Shown: piece by piece, positions 60,135-64,000 of the stretch
Position numbering within the stretch: position 1 is the stretch's first letter
Layout of the letters: the number at the start of each line of letters is the position of its first letter
From: Cryptomeria japonica
Taxonomy: Eukaryota > Streptophyta > Pinopsida > Cupressales > Cupressaceae
Assembly (NCBI RefSeq): GCF_030272615.1
Contig: NC_081411.1
Coordinates: forward strand, 214,307,654 to 214,371,653
DNA length: 64,000 bases
Direction of reading: 5' to 3'
Notes under the pieces: generated by a model
Seen by the model: the letters and a program-made list of their open reading frames with translations, nothing else
What the model was told of the DNA's origin: nothing
The model's database searches: none
Program-made: the position numbers and the translations under genes

Positions 60135-60309
60135 GGTCCATAACATCATACTGAGCCGCCACAGTAGGATCTAAGGGCCTTTAGACATTCGAATCAACAA
60201 CATCCCATAGATCATGATCTATTAGTAGATCTTCCATCTTTAACTTCCACATCTCAAAATTTGTTCCATTAAATTTATCCACCTCTATTTTCCCTGGCGG
60301 ACTTGCCAT
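60135..60309 (-). pseudogene. Ty1/copia gag N-terminal fragment
   Basis: The minus-strand ATG at 60309 opens MASPPGKIEVDKFNGTNFEM and continues WKLKMEDLLIDHDLWDVV, the conserved start of plant copia gag (UBN2-type). TAA at 60183-60181 interrupts it; the same phase continues RPLDPTVAAQYDVMDR until similarity ends near 60135. The rest of gag and all of pol are missing. It lies ~110 bp downstream of a tRNA-Met-type PBS, as expected. Confidence 0.85.
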
Positions 60310-60419
60310 TTGAAAATTCTTACAACAAGATCAAATAGAGTCTTCTGCAAAAGCTCCCACTGAAATTTGGATTAGTTTAAAAAATCCAACAACCCACAAC
60401 TGAAACCAAAGGTAATCAA

Positions 60420-60431
60420 GCTCTGATACCA
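60420..60431 (-). other. copia primer-binding site (initiator Met tRNA type)
   Basis: On the minus strand TGGTATCAGAGC, two bases after an LTR end CCTTACA. Confidence 0.9.
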
Positions 60432-60798
60432 CTTGTAAGGAAGTTAAGTAGCGAAACAACTTCCTATACTAAACTTGAGAGAAGGGTAATGCAAATTTTT
60501 TTACAGAAAATAGAAATAGATATAATAACAATCAAACCATAACACAGTTATATACGTGGAGAAAACCCTTTTGAGAGAAAAACCTCACACTCCAAAAGTC
60601 ACCCAATATATTATTCACCAATCAAAATAGATTATAATATACTTGCAGAGAAAGCTCTTCGCTAGAGTACCACTAATCAAACATTCAAAGGTAACTCAAT
60701 AGCCATTAGACTCTTACATACAACCTCTATCTCACACACCTCATATATAGGAGATACAATACAAGAAATCTTCAAATAATATTGCAAAACCATGGGCT

Positions 60799-60803
60799 AA
60801 AAC
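60799..60803. repeat. target-site duplication AAAAC, left copy
   Basis: AAAAC at 60799-60803 and 63299-63303 immediately flanks the nested element. Confidence 0.85.
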
Positions 60804-61160
60804 TATAGGAGTTGAGAAAATACAACACCACAGGAGCCCAAATAATCTCTGCAAGCTGAAAAACCTGTTACAAGGAGAAGCAATGAAGCAAATCACAGAA
60901 GGAAAGAATACATAGGAAAAATATGCTCCAAAAATGTATTGTCAATAATAATCCTTCTTCATACAATGAAAAGAAATAACTCAACCTTTAATAGGTCAAG
61001 AAACCCTAAAAGGGAAAACCTAGGTTTGCACATAATAATTAATTAAAATAATTAATTATATGCACCTAAAGTTAGCTTAAGTGTAAAAGAGATAAAGGGA
61101 ACTTAAATAATTAAACAAATAATGTTTAATTAATCAAGTAAATACCCGAATACTCTAACG
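60804..61160 (-). repeat. 3' LTR of the nested element (357 bp)
   Basis: On the minus strand GTTAGAGTATTCGGG begins it, after the purine tract at 61161-61170; the first base is C here and T in the partner. The two LTRs share most positions. Confidence 0.9.
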
Positions 61161-61172
61161 CCCCCCCTTAAG
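61161..61172 (-). other. polypurine tract of the nested element
   Basis: On the minus strand TTAAGGGGGGG directly precedes the 3' LTR. Confidence 0.8.
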
Positions 61173-62009
61173 CTAGACTTAGGGAGAAGCTAAAACCTAA
61201 AACAGCTACTAAAAGCAATGAAGATGGGTCTCAGCAACAAGGCCTGATCAGGTACCCAAATACAATGAAATCTCTATGAACTAGAGAAATAGAGAAAACC
61301 ACATGGAAACAAAACTCTACTCCAAAAAGAGATGGAAAAGAATATCATTGAAGCATGAAGAACCTGCAAACTTTATCAAAAAATAATTGCTGATCTGGAG
61401 AACCTCCACTGAAATAGAACATGACCAGGTAGAGAAGACTGTAATCTGCATGAGTGCCCTCAAATGACACTACATGAATTAGGAGGCAAACAAGGCAAAA
61501 CAACTGAAATTGAAGATACAGATGACATGAGAAACCAAAGCCCAAAGAGCTAATCAATTGAACCATGGAAGCATTAGAACCAACAGGATAAACCTCCCCA
61601 TAATGTGGAAGTGGGAGAGGGACAGGAACACTGAAAAGGACAGCAAAAAACATCTGCATGACAAAGAACCAAGAACATCAAAGGTGCTGAGACACATCAT
61701 CATGAGGTGAATGTTGTGGAAGGAACACTCACTTGACAAAGGAAGATGACAAACAATAGGAAAACATCAAGCTTTCCGAAAAATGGAGGTCGGATGCTCA
61801 TTCTACGTCTCCCGGAGTGCAAAAATGAGACCTCACTTTGACTATTAAAAAAAATAGTCAAACAACAAAATTGAAAAAAATTACCAACACCATGAGGTTG
61901 GCCTTGGAACCAGCTTTCTGACGCCTATTCGTTTTCAAAAAAATGACTCCATGTGCCCAAGATAGGGCCAAAAAACCAAACCCCCCCTTGAAAAAGCCAA
62001 AAAGGGATC

Positions 62010-62520
62010 TGGTTGCACTTTGGTGGTCCGGTGGTCAGTGGGTGGCCAGTGGGTGGCAGCCAGGTGGTGGCCAGGTGGTGGCTCGGTGGTGGTTCGGTGG
62101 CCGGGCAGAGCCAGGGTGGCCTACAAGCTGGGCAGAGATTTCCCGATAGGAGAGGAGGCCGGGCAGGGCAGAGCTTTCCCGGCGGCAAGGGTTTTCGGTG
62201 GTGAGGGTCTAGGCAGGGTAGCGGCGGCGGGGCCGTAGGGAGGCCAGTGGCGGCAAGGTGGTGCTGGGAAGCAGCAGCTGGCAGTGGGCCGAAGTAGTGG
62301 CGGGGCCAGGGACCAGCAGCTGGCGGTGGGTCGAAGCGTGGTGGAGCAACCGAAAGCGGATCGGGAGGGCGCTGGGAACGCAGGGAGGTTGGCGGGGGCT
62401 GGGAGTCGGTAGGGGGTCAGAAACTGGTGGAGGGACCGGAGGGCCGGTGGCCGGCGACCGTGGAGTAGTACAACCCTGCATGAAGGTAGGGGGCCCCACG
62501 GTACCCTGCGTACCATGGGG
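62010..62520. other. GC-rich GGTGG-repeat block inside the nested element
   Basis: Plus-strand reiteration of GTGGTGGCCAGGTGG-like words (62030-62110) and GGCGGGG/GGTGGG words up to 62460, unlike the AT-rich flanks. Long frames on both strands (Pro-rich or Gly/Trp-rich) follow from composition. It ends in a palindromic CCCCACGGTACC / GGGGAGCC segment. Confidence 0.6.
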
Positions 62521-62929
62521 AGCCCCCCCTCAAAAATTTTGGAAAAAACAATTTTTTTTTTAACCCTATTTTTTCCCTTTGCTTTTTTCAAGAATTTTTT
62601 TTTTAAACAAAAAAAGAAAAATTCGGCCTGCATGCCATAAAAAGGCAAATTTTTTTTTTCAATTTTTTTTCTCAATCTGCGTGCCAGGGCTGTACGGCCT
62701 GGATCTGAGAAAAAAATTCACCTAGAGGCTCAGGAACCAAAATAGGTCGAATTTTATATGACCATAGGTGTTTTCGGGCCTTCTAAGCATGACGGTGAGG
62801 TCCGTTTAGGCCCAAAGTGCTCAGAAAAAAGGTGAAACCCTAGGTACATAAAAAAATTTCTGAAACCCCAGATCTGCTTACAAAGCCAAAAAAATTCTCA
62901 AAACAAGAACAGACAGCTGCAGATCTGAA

Positions 62930-62941
62930 GCTCTGATACCA
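62930..62941 (-). other. primer-binding site of the nested element (initiator Met tRNA type)
   Basis: On the minus strand TGGTATCAGAGC directly follows the 5' LTR end TTATA. Confidence 0.9.
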
Positions 62942-63298
62942 TATAAGAGTTGAGAAAATACAACACCACAGGAGCCCAACTAATCTTTGCAAGTTGAAAA
63001 ACTTGTTACAAGGAGAAGCCATGAAGCAAATCATAGAAGGAAAGAATACACAAGAAAAATATGCTCCAAAAATGTATTGTCAATAATAATCCTTCTTCAT
63101 ACAATGTAAAGAAAGAACTCAACCTTTAATAGGTCAAGAAACCCTAAAAGGGAAAACCTAGGTTTTCACATAATAATTAATTAAAATAATTAATTATATG
63201 CAACTAAAGTTAGCTTAAATGTAAAAGAGATAAAGGGAACTTAAATAATTAAACAAATAATGTTTAATTAATCAAGTAAATACCCGAATACTCTAACA
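62942..63298 (-). repeat. 5' LTR of the nested element (357 bp)
   Basis: On the minus strand it starts TGTTAGAGTATTCGGG at 63298 and has the same length as the 3' LTR. Confidence 0.9.
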
Positions 63299-63384
63299 AA
63301 AACCACCCAATAAGGTGTAGTCGACTTTATCTCCTTTATAGATTCCTTATGACATGTTATAACACACATCGACACGTGTCCCTC

Positions 63385-63880
63385 CCTTTTAAAACTCATT
63401 TATGTGTTTGATGTATTTTATATTTCCTATTTCAGTAGTACAAACTTCTGGAGGCCATAACTTGAGAACGGTGTGTCTGATTGACGAACCATTTGAAGTG
63501 CTAGAAAGCTCCCAAAGTACTCTATTACCTTGTAAATGGATATTCCATTTACACACACTTTTCAGGATGTTTTTTGTCCTCAAAACTCCTCAAAATTAAA
63601 TTTAAACCTTTCATTTGACCCCTCCAAAATGAAAAATTTAATATCTTCAAAACTAGTTGTGATCTTGTGATGTAACTTTATCGAAATGCTTATCTAGAGA
63701 ACCAGAAGCTTCCAAGAGAATTTTGCACCATTTCATGCTCAAATGAAAATTTACTATAAATAGTAACCTCATATAAATGCTAGGCTGAGACACCATTTTC
63801 CCAACAATTATAATTGAATACTCTTTCATTACCTTGGCACAAAAAGATGAACTGAGCAGCCTCAATAATCTTATCTACCT
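63385..63880. other. LTR-like sequence, family unassigned
   Basis: CCATAACTTGAGAACGGTGT followed by GAACCATTTGAAGTGCTAGA resembles 19345-19400 downstream of the chromovirus fragment (inspection only). No ends were found. Confidence 0.3.
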
Positions 63881-63894
63881 TGTTATCTTTGAAC

Positions 63895-64000
63895 ATGTAG
63901 TGTCATGGTTAAACCACTTCATTAGTGAAGTAGCCACCAAGGTTCAAACCCATGCAGGGTCATTGTGCTCGTAGGCCTTGTGTCTTCGCTGGGTCATTGT
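63895..64000 (+). repeat. possible tRNA-derived SINE head, cut by the window edge
   Basis: GTCATGGTTAAACCACTTC (A-box-like) is followed about 40 bp later by GGTTCAAACC (63941-63950), a good pol III B box. The spacing suits a tRNA-related promoter, but no intact cloverleaf is present. Confidence 0.35.

Larger units (their letters stand above)
60804..63298 (-). mobile_element. 2495-bp non-autonomous LTR retrotransposon
   Basis: Two 357-bp LTRs (60804-61160 and 62942-63298), AAAAC duplication, PBS TGGTATCAGAGC at 62941-62930 touching the 5' LTR, and PPT AAGGGGGGG just before the 3' LTR. The interior (~1.77 kb) has no gag or pol signal and includes a GC-rich block at 62010-62520. LTRs start TG but end TATA, a non-canonical terminus. 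It resembles a small LARD or large TRIM and must use enzymes from another element. Confidence 0.9.
60434..63364 (-). repeat. copia 5' LTR split by a nested element
   Basis: On the minus strand the LTR ends CTTCCTTACA at 60434 beside the PBS. It contains the copia motif GGAGTGTGAGGTTTTTC (as its complement) near 60585-60602. It is interrupted at 60803 by the 2495-bp element and resumes at 63304. A plausible outer end is TGTTATAACATGTC at 63364, giving ~430 bp without the insert; that end is uncertain. Confidence 0.55.

Noticed and set aside
62121-62675. 184-aa Pro/Arg-rich minus-strand frame in the nested element, and matching Gly/Trp-rich forward frames
   Set aside because: The GC-rich repeat composition explains the open frames on both strands; no domain is visible.

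Overview
The window reads as intergenic DNA of a seed plant with a very large, repeat-filled genome. A gymnosperm fits best, but this is an inference: no single marker proves it. Apart from one broken host-type acyltransferase gene and two unrecognised broken coding fragments, almost everything recognisable is LTR retrotransposon, mostly decayed and nested. I see no intact host gene, no rRNA or tRNA gene and no CRISPR array.

Left part (1-17 kb). A decayed Ty3/gypsy gag fragment (3-780) is followed by a degenerate ~128-bp tandem repeat (1100-2340) and an unrecognised reading frame. That frame is split by a complete 12.4-kb Ty3/gypsy element of the Tat type (2468-14890; 5-bp duplication TTAAG; LTRs of 1663 and 1641 bp). 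The element has protease, a G-patch-like segment, RT, two RNase H domains and integrase in one frame broken by single stop codons, but no recognisable gag capsid domain. Between pol and the 3' LTR, on the opposite strand, lies a three-exon plant mobile domain (PMD) gene with its introns still present (10451-12667). This is the most interesting object in the window.

Middle-left (17-34.4 kb). This part holds a chromodomain-bearing integrase tail of a chromovirus, an AT-hook peptide remnant, a BAHD acyltransferase pseudogene with damage in both hallmark motifs, a 63-bp-arm hairpin, a related minus-strand gypsy element (PPT and LTR start at 28344, gag remnants near 31.4-32.5 kb) with an internal TIR pair, and a copia 3' LTR with its RNase H tail.

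Middle (34.9-41.7 kb). A large non-autonomous LTR element on the minus strand shares PBS, PPT and LTR start with the 12.4-kb element. It has no pol and carries a 66-bp tandem array, an unrecognised 212-aa ORF and repeated copies of a palindromic module also found in the LTRs of the 12.4-kb element.

Right part (41.7-64 kb). Here are LTR-like remnants, a 2.3-kb candidate element with 30-bp terminal inverted repeats enclosing a ~900-bp GA tract flanked by strong palindromes, several tandem arrays, a short copia gag start with its PBS and LTR, a 2495-bp non-autonomous LTR element (357-bp LTRs, duplication AAAAC) inserted into that copia LTR, and a possible tRNA-derived SINE head at the right edge.

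Working together: the 12.4-kb element would supply enzymes to relatives sharing its PBS and PPT, such as the 35-41 kb element, but its own frame now carries stop codons. Every nonsense codon in its pol and in the antisense PMD gene is one C-to-T step from CAG or CGA, as expected from decay of methylated DNA.
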